A stretch of 64,000 bases of DNA from Ancistrus triradiatus. Its lineage: Eukaryota; Chordata; Actinopteri; Siluriformes; Loricariidae. Location: positions 107,501 to 171,500 of the forward strand of contig JAJAGP010000331.1 in NCBI GenBank assembly GCA_025084515.1, read 5' to 3'. How positions within the stretch are numbered: position 1 is the first letter of the stretch; the number at the start of each line of letters is the position of its first letter. Position numbers and translations under genes: made by a program. The notes under the pieces were generated by a model. It saw only the letters and a program-made list of their open reading frames with translations, searched no databases and was not told the origin of the DNA. Shown one piece after another: positions 43,885-54,589 of this stretch.

Positions 43885-45769
43885 ATATCGATCGATGGAT
43901 AGATAGATATGTTTTCTGCAGGGAGAACAGGAATGTCATATAGTCCTGCAGCCAGCACGGCTTCAGTGTACCATGATTTCATCACAAGAAGTAGGTTTCT
44001 TACTGTTACTTGGAGTGTATTGTAAGTTGGAACTGATGAGCCAGTGGTGCTTGGACTATAAAGACCAGTTTGTTGGAGTAGTTGATATTGTGCATGGAGG
44101 AAGAGAAAGCAGCTGAAGCTATGCAGAAGTATCAGGAAATTACGAAATTCTGGATCCACTCTGCTTTAATTTTGAAGAAGTCAGTGATATGCATCAGTTT
44201 CTAGAAGAAATGGTAGACAATCATTGCATTCTGGTTTTATTTACAATTTTGCACAGTGTACCATTTTCCAACATACACAGGAATGTAGTTAATATTGTCC
44301 ACAGTAAGCACATAGGTTTTGTGAAGAGCTCAAGAGTTATTACACTTTTATTTACTCCATTTTTTAATGAAGTAAATTATGAATGTTGTATTGTCGTTGT
44401 ATGTTAAATACAACGAAATTACGTGTAACATACAATTAATACAACGCTATATATGAACATGGAAGTTTTGTGATGTAGAAATAAATCGCGTAGTGCAAAT
44501 GTGAGTCAGTGAAGCAAACGGTTACATGATAAGCTACTGGATGTCAATACACAACATCCAACGGTATTATGAGCACAGCAACGAAAATAAAACAGTTTCC
44601 GGAGTAAAACAATAACCCGAGCCTGAGGAACGCTGTGCCTGTGTCTGAGAGTGCGGGTGACGTCACAGCGTCTGAGAGTGCATGGGGCTGAGAGTGCATG
44701 TCTCATAACACTCGTTTTCTTCGATTCTGATTGCTGCATTTGTCATCAATGTGAGATACAAAATCTGATTTCTGTGCCTTAATACTGTATATTAATATAA
44801 ACAAAGCAGTATTTGCTTGGTCTTTAAAACACAACTTGTCGTATCCGTCAATAAGCGTTTTAAATGCGCCGCATATCCAGACCGCTAGAGGGAGACAGTA
44901 TCTCGTACAAACCTTTACCGTGGAAGGACCTTGTTAGTTTGAGGAGTTTTTGCTCATTTAGTAGGAACAGCAGCTTTATTTAAGTGTACTCAAGTGTTTT
45001 CTGAATGTATTGTCCGTACTCCGCACTAACACTTGTACCTGGTTAACTGAGGTAAGTAGGAAAGAGTAGAGTCTAAGAGTTTGAGAGTCTGTAGAGTCTG
45101 TAAGCTAAAGTCTTACAAAAAGACTTGTTTTACAATCTTTTTATTGTTATTGTGAACATTTTTGGAGTCATGGTGATACTTTTGCACCTGTGTTTTCAAT
45201 CTAAAGGTTGTTTCTGTGTTACCTTTTAGGGTGTATGTCGGAATGATCACTTATTGTGTAAAATAAATGAGTTCAAATATGTCAACCCGTCTCAATTTAA
45301 CATATAGGCCAAGACCTGCAATTGTTTAAATGTAAAGTGGTACAAAATTAAATGTTTACAGATAATACGAAATGTTTTATATGTTTTAAGATATTAACTC
45401 GTGGTAGTTGTTCTGGACGTTGAGCTTGGTACAACGTTAGATTTATGTAATAAAGCGTTTGGCTACAACAGAAACACAGACACAGATTTGAGTCCTCCAG
45501 AAGCTCCAAACGTGCAGTGCCACCACTGACCATGCGCTGGAATTGTTGACAAAAATGTGAAAGTACCGGTGGAGATCCATAACATCTCAGTACCAGCATG
45601 AGCATAAGCTGGAATCAAATCAGAAGCAGGAAACCTAGATAGAGCCACCGTTGTCCTGAATATCTACCATGAACCAGAGCAGTTTCATAAGACACCCATC
45701 ATTTACACCATTTAAATGAACAGATAATGCCAGTGAGAAGACACCAGTCAACAACAGCAGTACCACATA

Positions 45770-45932
45770 TATTTATTAATTATTTAGCAGATGCCCTCTT
45801 TAAATTTACAATTTAAGCAACTGGGGGGATAAACAATAGCTCAATGGTTCATCAGTGGCACCTTGGCAGTCTTGGACCCTCAACCTTCTGATCAAGAGTC
45901 CAATACTTTATTGACTGTGCCACTGCCATCCT
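45770..45932. mobile_element. SINE fragment, TTTAGCAGATGCC type
   Basis: ATTTAGCAGATGCCCTCTTT at the left and TTGACTGTGCCACTGCCATC at the right. Related copies occur at 49.2, 50.2, 60.0 and 60.7 kb. Confidence 0.65.
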
Positions 45933-46086
45933 ATACAGATAAAAGTAGGAACAGAAAAGGCCCCAATCCCAGAAGAAGTTAAGAGAAATTCTTTCAACTT
46001 CAAGCACATTAATTAAAAATTAAAAGGACAATTATCATTTCTTTTTCATCAGTGTTGATATGGATACTGGGACGAGGTTTGCTGAA

Positions 46087-46190
46087 TTATACAGAGTTTG
46101 CCGAAAGCCTGATTTCCCCATGGTTGTCGTCCTCTGACATTTTACATTGTGCATCATCCATCTCGTTCTCCTCGTACGCACTCTCATTTT
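46087..46190 (-). CDS. gene E last exon: short acidic tail
   Basis: Acceptor TTTTTTAAG, then ENESAYEENEMDDAQ and SANSV before TAA. The one tyrosine is not in an ITIM or Tyr-x-Asn context. Decayed copies lie at 50.7 and 49.6 kb. Confidence 0.6.
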
Positions 46191-48261
46191 CTTAAAAAAC
46201 AAACAATCGATACAATAAGAAAGATTGAAATTATTTTAGTTCTGACTTAAACTCTGAAAATAATATGAATACAGAGGAAGTTACCCTGCGTATCGGGGGG
46301 CTGATGATGTTTTTGGTTCTTTCCACAACAAATGATTAATGCCAGTAATAACCGAAGCATTCCTGCTGTGAATCCAATAACAGTGAGGAATTTAGGCACT
46401 GAGGCAAGCAGTGACAAGACTAAAGAGAGAAATTAAAATGAAAATCCTGAATGGATTTATTATTGAGAATATTTTTTGCATAGACTGCTTCAGAATTCCT
46501 CGTTGAACTGGGCCAGACTTCAAGCAAAAATTTCAATTGGATTTCTTGAGGGCTTAGGTTTGGGACCAGGTATACCAGATCTGATCCATCCATAACTTTG
46601 GCTAATTTGTGCTGCACATTAAAATAAAAGTAAAGGTAAATATAAATATGAACGTAAATGCTTCAATTTTGTTTTAATGTAAAGAATTTAACTGTAAAGT
46701 TTTTTTTGAATAAAAATAATAAAATGAAATCTCACTGAGCCCCTGCATTTATGACAGGTGAAACACAGTGCCACTCACCTAAGGAATGGATTTGTGTTCT
46801 TTGGAAGAACATTCCTGGTAAGTAACATTATAATAATGAACTCATAAGTACCTAAGAATACAGAACACACCTGGAAGAGGTAATGATGCAAAACAACTAA
46901 CCAGACAAACCAGTGTAACCCCAGGTCAGAGCGTTGGCCCTAGAATCTAGTTTCTTTGCATTTGCGTCACTGCCACATGTCCCATTATACCACAGAACGT
47001 ACCACATGCTGACATGAAACACGAGGTCCAGCAACCGCTTAATTCAGCTGCATCTGAAAGTTTAAGTTATTCCTCTCTCCTGATTAATCCAAGCTCTTTT
47101 TTACATTATTACAATGACAGAGAACATCCACAGTTCTGTTACCGGTCTCTCCTCTCAACTACATGATGCATCAAGTACATGATGTCTTACATAAATTCTT
47201 ATGTAATATTGGATTGGTTTGGTTTTGGTTTTTCCTCTACAATTTATAAATCCAGTATTTCTATGCAAAAACAAATGTTAAAGGAACATGTTGGAAGATT
47301 CTCTATACCTGAGCACTCAACTCCAGCATCTTCATAATGACCACAGGAGTTGCGCCGTTCAAGTTGATAATTATCACACTGTCTGATGGAACTTTCACTT
47401 CCAGAACAGTGAAGGTTACTCAGCCATATCGGGCCACTTCCTCGACCATAGCGGGCAGAACCAAATGCAGTAACGCCACTGCCACATCCAAGCTTTGCTT
47501 CGTTTCTGTCCCAGCCATCATCACACACTGTTCCCCATTGGCCTGCATAATAGATCTCTACTCTACCAGAGCAGGACTGCCCACCATTGACGAGTCGTAA
47601 GACTCATTAATCAAAAAGATGTACATTCTGCCCTGCTGTAGCATTTAAAAGCATTTGATCTTGGATAAAGGGAACTTACCAACCAGAAATGAAACAGCAA
47701 GAACACCGGCTGTAAAGAGAAAACACAGCAAATTGCATTGCTAAAACAGTGGTTATATATAATATAATGGTGGCCTAAGACTTTTGCACAGTACTGTACT
47801 TTTACAGCCCAGTTCTTTCCTCTATTTTTGATTCTCCATGCGTAGCGTGGTATACACAGGCACACAACACAAAGGATGACTCAACTGTTCTCTGTTTAAA
47901 CTGGGTAAAACTGATTTCTTTTTCATTACAAAATAAAGGTTGAAACTCCATTGAGTCTTGCAATTTCTAAAGTCCTTTTAAGGAGTTCTGTAAAATAAGA
48001 ACAGATTTTGCATTTCTTTTCCATGTTGTTCCAGTGCAACAAAGCAAATCCTCATTACTGATATAAAATACATTTTATTTTTATTTCAGATTGCTGGTGT
48101 GAGGTGGTTTATATAAAAATTATTAAAATATAGTAATAAAAGTAGATACTACATACAACATGGAAGAAAATTCATACCGCTAAAATCAAGATTGTTGCAC
48201 AAATGTAAGTGAAATGACCAAAACAGGTATATTTACCAATCAATAAAGTGATTCTCGGCAT
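46087..48261 (-). CDS. gene E: single-SRCR short receptor with Arg in the membrane segment
   Basis: Exons in transcript order: 48261-48237, 47709-47680, 47602-47309, 46419-46285, 46190-46087; phase 1 throughout, 195 residues. Leader MPRITLLI + AGVLAVSFLV, one SRCR, no Ig, a TM segment (VPKFLTVIGFTAGMLRLLLA ... CC) and a short acidic tail with one tyrosine. Two features suggest decay or specialisation: the SRCR has lost five residues with a core cysteine, and its acceptor (TTAATGAG) is poor. The membrane Arg is typical of receptors that pair with acidic adaptor chains. It may be an activating partner of A/C, or a pseudogene. Confidence 0.6.
46285..46419 (-). CDS. gene E transmembrane exon with internal arginine
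   Basis: 135 nt. Where genes A and C read Gly-Leu-Leu-Leu, this reads GMLRLLLALIICC, placing Arg in the middle of the hydrophobic run. CGKNQKHHQPPDTQ follows. Confidence 0.7.
47309..47602 (-). CDS. gene E SRCR exon, one cysteine deleted
   Basis: 294 nt against the usual 312-315. It reads DRNEAKLGCGSG where relatives read DAEVVCKQLGCG, so about five residues including the third core cysteine are gone, leaving seven. GRVEIYYAGQWGTVCDDGWD and EDAGVECSG are kept. Confidence 0.75.
47680..47709 (-). CDS. gene E exon 2: signal-peptide end
   Basis: 30 nt reading AGVLAVSFLV, with CTTTACAG acceptor and GTAAGT donor. Confidence 0.7.
48237..48261 (-). CDS. gene E exon 1: start
   Basis: 25 nt, MPRITLLI, donor GTAAAT, in the same context as the gene G start at 61385. 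Confidence 0.7.
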
Positions 48262-49190
48262 CCTGATCCTTGGCCGTTTGTTGTACTTGAGCTCTGCACT
48301 GCTTCTGCTGAGCCTGAGCCTGCAGAGGTGGAATTTCTTTTTTGACCAATTTCCTGTGGTACAGGTTATAAAGACGGGGAAGTAGTAAAGGCTATCTGTT
48401 TTAGGTGCAGCACCACCATGCTCATCTTGTCTAGATGTAACACAAACACACACAAAGTTGCAGATGGGGAACTGGGTTCAGTTTACAGAACTAACATTAC
48501 ACCTGTTATGCATACAAACATATTTGAATATATTCAGTTAATTAACTTTAGGACACTAAATGCTGATAGCTTCGTGTTCAGTTAGTTCTGAGAACAACAT
48601 ACGGTATAAATTCATAGTTCTAGGCAAGATACTGTGATTCAGAAATAAGTCATGAGCTCTGTTTCGCTGGTCTCTCTTCTTTCATACTGAGCTCAGTCTG
48701 TTGTAGAAGAGTCTAATTAATGAAACTGCAAACTGATCAAATTCTACGACACTACTGTACAGTTCTCTGAAAGCCGAAGCTCAATGAAAACAAAGCAATC
48801 CAATTTTAGAAAATGTGATTCATTCATTTTAAGTTGAAGTTTAGCGGTTGATAAACGTTTTTGGCTGAATAACATAAAACAAGGACTGAGCTTCTGAACT
48901 GGAGAATCATATCTGCTCATTAACAGATCACTTTATTTAAAGTCTGTTTGTTCATGATCTGTATGTAAGCTGAGGGCTGAATTTAGGCAGATTTAATAAT
49001 GTATAGCTTCTCTACACGTCACTGTACTGAGCTCTTATTTTGTTTCTCAGGCTGATTGTTATTCATGTTAACGACGCAAATCGGCCTGATTTCTAATGTA
49101 TTACCTCAGTAAAATAGACTAGACAATGTAGTCTCAACTGAACAGATCTTTCCAGTGAGAAGCTGCGAATGAGAATATACCAGGGAGAAG
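48262..49190. other. flank between gene E and gene G remnants
   Basis: Nothing coding seen. It contains the likely 5' flank of gene E; no core promoter could be named. Confidence 0.4.
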
Positions 49191-49194
49191 GTGC

Positions 49195-49395
49195 ATGTCA
49201 GCAACAGCAGTACCACATTTATTTCTTTAGCATATTGCCATTTTCAGAGTGACTTACAACTCACACAGTCTTACAAAGTACAATTTCAGCAACTGAGGAG
49301 TTAAGATCTGGCTCAGTGGTCCAGCAAAGGTAGCCTTCACCCTTCTGATCAATAGTCCAATACTTTAACTGCTGTGCCACCACTGTCCTTTTCAA
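49195..49395. mobile_element. SINE fragment, same type as 45.8 kb
   Basis: TTTAGCATATTGCCATTTTC at the left and TGTGCCACCACTGTCC at the right. Confidence 0.6.
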
Positions 49396-49489
49396 ATGAA
49401 ATCAGGAACAGAACAGGCCAGAGAAATAAGCTTTGAACTTTAGGCACAATAATTCAAATTAAAAGGACGATTATCATTTCTTTTTCATC

Positions 49490-49605
49490 GAAGTTGATAT
49501 GGATACTGGAACGAGGTTTGCTGTAGAAAACTTAATTTCCTCATGGTTGTCGTGCTCTGCCATTTTACATCGTCCATCATCCATGTCGTTCTCCTCTTCC
49601 AGATC
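49490..49605 (-). pseudogene. second copy of the short acidic tail exon, acceptor lost
   Basis: Reads EEENDMDDGRCKMAEHDNHE and continues through ANLVPVSISTSMKKK to a stop. Its 5' end is cut where it meets CTACTGCGATC, so no splice acceptor remains. Confidence 0.55.
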
Positions 49606-50214
49606 GCAGTAGGTTAAACAGGATGTCTAACCCACAGACTCGTCTACGGTCTAGCCGGTATGCATGTTATCCAGTCCAGTAGGTGGCGATAATGCACCAA
49701 CCAGTATGCAAATCACCATAAACCCAAAATAAGAAGAATTTGAAGTAGATCGTGATCATACGCATAATATATATTATGTTATTTTTATTACATTTTTAAT
49801 ATATTAGGTATATTATATTTTATGTTATCAGTCTAAGGTGTGATTTCAGACACACCCTCTTGCTCGGCATCACTGTCCCAGCGATAATACGTGCCGAAAC
49901 TGTGGGTAAAGTTTTACTTTATATTCACTTATTCTATGTCTTTATTTTTGCTTGTCTTTATTAATCAAAAAAACAAAACAAAACAAAAAAAAATCAGCAA
50001 AAAAGAACCACGTCATTCCACCTGCCGCCCTGACTGCCCTTGTGGTTGAGGGTGCACGTGACGTCACCGCCACTGAGCGTGCATGTGGCTGAGAGTGCAT
50101 GTCTGCAACCAGACTTTATTGGGGGGACATGTTTCGTGCAGCTTCATAAGACACCCGTCATTTATACCATTTAAATGTACAGATATTTCCAGTGAGAAAA
50201 TACTAGGGAGAAGA

Positions 50215-50530
50215 CACCAGTCAGCAACAGGAGTAACACATTTATTTATTCATTATTTAGCAGATGCCCTATTTCAGAGTCACCCAGGAAAAAATGTACT
50301 GTGAAATTTGACAGTAGTCAAACTTTGACAGTTCACATAAAACTGTCAAGCAATTCACAGTTTTACTATGAAAATTCACAGTACATTTTTTCCTGGGCAT
50401 ACAAGGTACAATTTAAGCAACTCAGGGGTTAAGCTCTGGCTCAATGGTTCAACAGTGGCACCATGGCAGTCTTGAACACCCAACTTTCTGGTCAATAGTC
50501 CAATACTTCAACCTCTGTACCACTGCTGTC
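50215..50530. mobile_element. SINE copy split by a palindromic element
   Basis: The left part ends near 50282 in TTTCAGAGTCA and resumes at 50398 with CATACAAGGTACAATTTAAG. It matches the unbroken 49.2-kb copy on both sides. Confidence 0.65.
50283..50397. mobile_element. 115-bp foldback MITE with perfect 23-bp termini
   Basis: CCCAGGAAAAAATGTACTG (first 19 of 23 bases) at 50283 and its exact complement ending at 50397. The interior is also largely self-complementary (TTTGACAGT ... ACTGTCAA). Non-coding; sits within a SINE. Confidence 0.85.
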
Positions 50531-50639
50531 CTTTTCAGATAAAAGCAGGGACTGACAAGGCCACCAAGAAGAAGCTAAGAAAAATAAAATTTGAACTTCA
50601 GGCACATTGATTAAAATTAAAAAGACAATTATCTTTTTT

Positions 50640-50771
50640 TTTTCATCACTGTTGATATGGATTCTGGAACGAGGTTTGCTGTAAAAAACTTCCTCATGGT
50701 TGTCGTCCTCTGCCATTTTACATCATCCATCATCCATCTCGTTCTCCTCTTATGGACTCTCTGTAACTTTA
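50640..50771 (-). pseudogene. third copy of the short acidic tail exon, early stop
   Basis: After a TTTTTTAAAG acceptor the frame reads VTESP then TAA, where gene E reads ENESAYEENE. The rest of the exon (DDDVKWQRTTTMR-like in shifted frames) is clearly related. Confidence 0.6.
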
Positions 50772-50853
50772 AAAAACAATACAGTAAGCAAGACTGAAAT
50801 TAGTTTAGTTCCGATTTAAACTCTGAATACAGTATGAATACAGAGTAACTCAC

Positions 50854-50946
50854 CCTGCATATCACCTTGCTACACAATCAGAAGCAGTCCTAGTGCCACT
50901 CCAAGACCAATGAGGTAACAAGGCAGTGAGTTTGGCTGTGATGATG
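50854..50946 (-). pseudogene. gene G transmembrane exon with in-frame stop
   Basis: Acceptor CCCTTCAG, donor GTGAGT. Reads ASSQPNSLPCYLIGLGVALG then LLLIV and TAG (50872-50870) inside the hydrophobic run. Homologous to the gene C TM exon (YFIGLGTAAGLLLIL). Confidence 0.75.
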
Positions 50947-51084
50947 CTGAAGGGAGAACTAAGATTAAAGACCTGAACTCTTAAATTCTGATTTTTAAAT
51001 CTGTAGCTCCTATTTCATGTGAATAACGAAAACTTGGGCCACTTCCACCAAAAATTTGAATGTTTTATATATTCTGCAGTAACA

Positions 51085-51430
51085 AGGTTGGGCAGCACAG
51101 TGGTGCATGCGGTTAGTGCAGTCGCCTCACAGCTCTGAGATTTCTGGTTCAATCCCGACATTAGACTCGAATCTGTGGAGTTTTCATGTTCCCCTACTGT
51201 CCATGTGGCTTTACTGTGGTTGCTCTGGTTTCCTCCCACATTCCAAAGACATGTGTTAGGTTAATTTGTCACTCTAAATTGGCTCGTGACTAGTGTATTG
51301 AGCCTAGTGGGTAAGGTGCCACTGTTGGGTCCTTGAGCAAGACCCTTAACCCACAATTGCTTGGATTGTAAGACTGTACCCATTGTAAGTCGCTCTGGAT
51401 AAGGGCGTTTGCTAAATGCTGTATATGTAA
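51085..51430 (+). mobile_element. tRNA-derived SINE, full length or nearly
   Basis: GGGCAGCACAGTGGTGCATG with an A-box-like start, B-box GGTTCAATCCC, then GTGGTTGCTCTGGTTTCCTC and a 3' end GTCGCTCTGGATAAGGGCGT TTGCTAAATGC. The end matches widespread fish SINE tails and the body resembles catfish Mermaid-type SINEs. Confidence 0.8.
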
Positions 51431-51659
51431 TGTAATCTTGTATCTGTCATGAATATAGCCATTAATGCTGATATGACATGAATTAAAACAAGTGAACAAA
51501 CAAAGTGCAGAAGGTTTTTGGCCTGGTGAACTGGGGTAAGGAAAGAGTGGAGTGGATTTGTGCTCTTCATTGCTAAACTCATTGCAAAAAGACTGATTTG
51601 GAGTCTTTTATTCATGACTTTTATTTATGAGTAGTCTGGGTGAGACTTTTGCCCAAACC

Positions 51660-52000
51660 AGTCCAGCTGCTGCATAGCTCCTCATTTAACACATCTGCAT
51701 GCAAACTCCACACAGGAGGAGTCTGGGCCGGGGATTTCTGGAGCTGTGAGGCGACAGCGCTAACCACTACACCATTATATGAATTAGCAACATAATCAAT
51801 GCAAAAACCAAAAAAGGTTACAATAAATTAAACTTATCACCCAAAAGGGAATGATCAAGACCAGGGATTGTAGAGAGAATATAATAAGTACAGTATATAG
51901 TCCAAAAATAAATGTGAAGTTTACACGTTTAAAGATTTTCTGTACCAGAGCACTTTTTTAAAGGAGTAAAGAAGCTTACCATCTGGAAGGGAATCGTCAG
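51660..52000 (-). repeat. decayed array unit 1: reversed SINE end, SRCR edge, degenerate small exon
   Basis: CATGCAAACTCCACACAGG ... CTAACCACTACACC, then TTAGCAACATAATCAATGC, then TTCTGTACCAGAGCAC (3' edge of an SRCR exon) and a small-exon-like CTTACCATCTGGAAGG. Same order as units at 52.5, 53.0 and 55.1 kb. Confidence 0.5.
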
Positions 52001-52079
52001 GAGTAGGGACGGTACAGACAAAACAGAGTGGATATACAGTATTATTAAACTAGAAACGATCAGTTTAACAGTACAAGGC

Positions 52080-52440
52080 TCAGTGCAAGACTCTAAAGGC
52101 CTATTCACAACAACTACAATTTCTTGTGCCGTGGAGGTTTCACCGTGTCTTTTTCGTGTCATCAACTTAAAAACAAAAAACAAAGACATGAGTGAAGATT
52201 AGTGCAGGAAGCTATAGTTTCTGTTTTTTTTGTGGGCATGAACGGATTAGAATGCACTTAGACAAACAAGAACTGGTTCCATACAGTCACTGTGAGGTCT
52301 GTCAGTTTTGGAATCTGTTCTAATTTCTTTATTGTTCAGATACGTTAAAATCAGGCTGTCCAATCAGAGCTCCGTTGTCATGCAGAACAGCTCAAGAGCT
52401 CATAAGACAAGCAACACGCTGACTATGAAAATGGGGAGGT
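52080..52440. mobile_element. CCAATCAGAGCTC repeat family copy
   Basis: GGCTGTCCAATCAGAGCTCC plus GAACAGCTCAAGAGCTCATA. Matches 36.5, 52.9 and 55.0 kb. Confidence 0.6.
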
Positions 52441-52479
52441 TAAAGAAAATATATGGCAGCGCATAGCTGAACATGTCAG

Positions 52480-52625
52480 TTGTCCTAACATGTTTCTGGA
52501 ACCTGGGAAGAATCTGGAGTATCCTGAGAAAAAGAGAACATGCCAACTTCACACAGGAGGAGTCTGGGCCGAGGATTTCCAGAGTTGTGAAGCGGCAGCA
52601 CTAACCACTACACCACTGTATGAAC
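52480..52625 (-). mobile_element. reversed SINE fragment of array unit 2
   Basis: GAACATGCCAACTTCACACA and GTTGTGAAGCGGCAGCACTA before ACCACTACACC. Confidence 0.6.
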
Positions 52626-52679
52626 TAGCAACATAATCAATCCAAAAACAAAAAAAAGTTTACAGTAAAAGAAACTTAC

Positions 52680-52706
52680 CAACTAAGTAATCATCAACGT
52701 CAGAGT
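52680..52706 (-). CDS. small acidic exon (unit 2)
   Basis: 27 nt with CCTCTACAG acceptor and GTAAGT donor, phase 1. Reads DSDVDDYLV. By order it would lie between an SRCR and the TM segment, outside the cell. Confidence 0.55.
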
Positions 52707-52779
52707 CTGTAGAGGAAAAATAATAAGTGGATAGTAAAATATCAAATTTTACATGTTTGAAGATTTTCTGTACAAAAAG

Positions 52780-52915
52780 TTTTGTAAAAGATCAAATGTA
52801 CATTAACACTGTCCTTCACACCGAGGCCGAAATCGACGGACTGTGAGGCATTGTTCAGATGCGTTAAAATCAGGCTGACCAATCAGAGCTCAGTTAGCTC
52901 AGAGCTAAGTAGCAG
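52780..52915. mobile_element. CCAATCAGAGCTC repeat replacing an SRCR exon
   Basis: Sequence colinear with unit 3 stops at TTTTCTGTAC, exactly at the SRCR donor position, and is followed by AAAAAGTTTTGTAAAAG and CCGAAATCGACGGACTG. The SRCR exon itself is missing. Confidence 0.55.
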
Positions 52916-52964
52916 GCCGACTATAAAAATGTGGAGAGTAAAGAAAATATATGGCAGAGCACAG

Positions 52965-53115
52965 CTGAACATGTCAGTTGTCCTGACATGTTTTTGCAAC
53001 CTGGGAGAAATCTGGAGTATCCTGAGAAAAGGAGAACATGCAAACTCCATACAGAAGGAGTCTGGGCCAGGGATTTCCAGAGTTGTGAGGCGACAGCACT
53101 AACCACTACACCACT
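52965..53115 (-). mobile_element. reversed SINE fragment of array unit 3
   Basis: GAACATGCAAACTCCATACA and GTTGTGAGGCGACAGCACTA. Confidence 0.6.
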
Positions 53116-53176
53116 GTATATTAGCAACATAAGCAATGCAAAAACCAAAAAAAAGTTAGCAATAATGGAAACTTAC

Positions 53177-53194
53177 CATAAAAGTCAATATAAT
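53177..53194 (-). CDS. small acidic exon (unit 3)
   Basis: 18 nt with TCTCTCCACAG acceptor and GTAAGT donor, phase 1. Reads DYIDFY. Confidence 0.5.
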
Positions 53195-53222
53195 CTGTGG
53201 AGAGAAAATAATAAGTGGATAG

Positions 53223-54438
53223 CAGTGTTAATTTTGTTGACAAATGATTTTCGTCATAGTTCTCTTCAACGACCCTTTTTCTACCAAAAAATGAGACCGT
53301 GACTAAACTAAATGAATGAAAAAACTAGGACGGAATGAATTGACATTTTTGTCAACAAATAAAAACAAGACGAAAATGTTTGGCAGAGACGACATCCAAT
53401 CAGATCTGACAAGTTAGGAAAAGATCCAATCATAACTTTAGTGCATGTGGAAAGGCGGAATGAGTCGGCTAGCGGTCCAATCAGTAATGCAGTAAGACGC
53501 AGATGTTTGATCTGACCCCTGCAAGACTGGACTAGCTCAACATTGTCAACAGCTGGGAGAAAGAGGAGAGTCGATAATATGGGCACATTTCTCATTTGAT
53601 ATCAAGGAACGCAAGATTCTTTGTAAACCGTGTGGGGCGCCATCTCCGGTAAAAACACAACAAAGTTGAAACGACATCTGCAGGCATGCCGTCCTGAAAC
53701 TGCGGCCAAGCTATCCACATCTAAATGCAAATAAAGTAGGGATTAAAATATTGCTTTCAGTTCATGACGTGGATATATTTTAACTTTGTCTACAAAGTGT
53801 TCATATTGTATTTAAGGAGTATTCGGGTAACATAACTCCATTTTATACTCTAATGATGGCTAAATGCATATCGATCATGCGCATATATCTGATCTTCTGA
53901 TCTTATATGTTTAGTAAAGCTCATAAAATATCATTTATTCTAACTTGATTCTATTGTACAATATCTCATGAGTGTCCACACCGAGTTAGAAGCAGATCTT
54001 TGATGGAAATTGAGTTTTGGTGACCACTTTACTATAATGCATATATACAGACCTGAGCTTCTATCTTAATTAGATCTTATGATAAATATTTCATTCCAAC
54101 CTGATTCTTTTCTAGAATATCTACTGAATGTCGACACAGAGTGTGAAGCAGATCTATGATGGAAATGTTGAGTAATAACCACTTTAATGTATACTTTTAT
54201 TATCAATGCATGTATGTAGATGTTTCATTTTAAAAGGGAAATGTTAAAAAAGCATTTACATATTGCAACGTTTACATTTCATATTTTAGTCAAATAAAGC
54301 TACTGTAGATTTAATCGACTATAATCTTATCAACTAAAAACAATTCAGACGACTTAATTATGACTAAAACTAAATTACATTTTAGTCAAAAGACTATAAC
54401 TAAAACTTTATTAAAATTTGCTGTCAAAATTAACACTG
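53223..54438 (+). mobile_element. hAT-family DNA transposon with 8-bp target duplication
   Basis: Terminal inverted repeats CAGTGTTAATTTTG.TGACA and its complement. GTGGATAG is repeated exactly at 53215-53222 and 54439-54446. A broken BED zinc finger (CKPCGA, then TTKLKRHLQAC after a one-base shift) is read near 53590-53700. Internally deleted, no full transposase. It split receptor array unit 3. Confidence 0.92.
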
Positions 54439-54488
54439 GTGGATAGCCCAAATACAAATTTTAGGTACATGTTTGAAGATTTTCTGTA

Positions 54489-54580
54489 CCTGAGCACTCC
54501 AGAATCTTCATAATGACCACAGTCATGTGATCCAAATCGATCATGAAGGCACTGTGTGATGGAACTTTCACTTCGGTAAC
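54489..54580 (-). pseudogene. SRCR 3' fragment
   Basis: Reads SESSITQCLHDRFGSHDCGH then YEDSGV, followed by a 5-bp loss that removes the last cysteine from frame. The 5' half of the exon is gone. Confidence 0.7.
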
Positions 54581-54589
54581 AGATTTTAA

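Larger units (their letters stand above)
40872..46086. other. 5-kb stretch between genes C and E, no supported gene
   Basis: It holds a Tc1 fragment near 41560-41740, two (GT)n tracts, a SINE piece at 45775-45930 and unique-looking AT-rich DNA. A 223-codon minus-strand frame at 43488-44159 runs through a GT tract and has no family signature. Confidence 0.5.

Noticed and set aside
43488..44159. 223-codon minus-strand open frame
   Set aside because: It runs through a GT/AC microsatellite giving a His-Thr run, has no domain signature and no supporting splice or repeat context.
53223..54438. A receptor exon inside this segment
   Set aside because: Exact 8-bp target duplications and terminal repeats show it is a hAT insertion.
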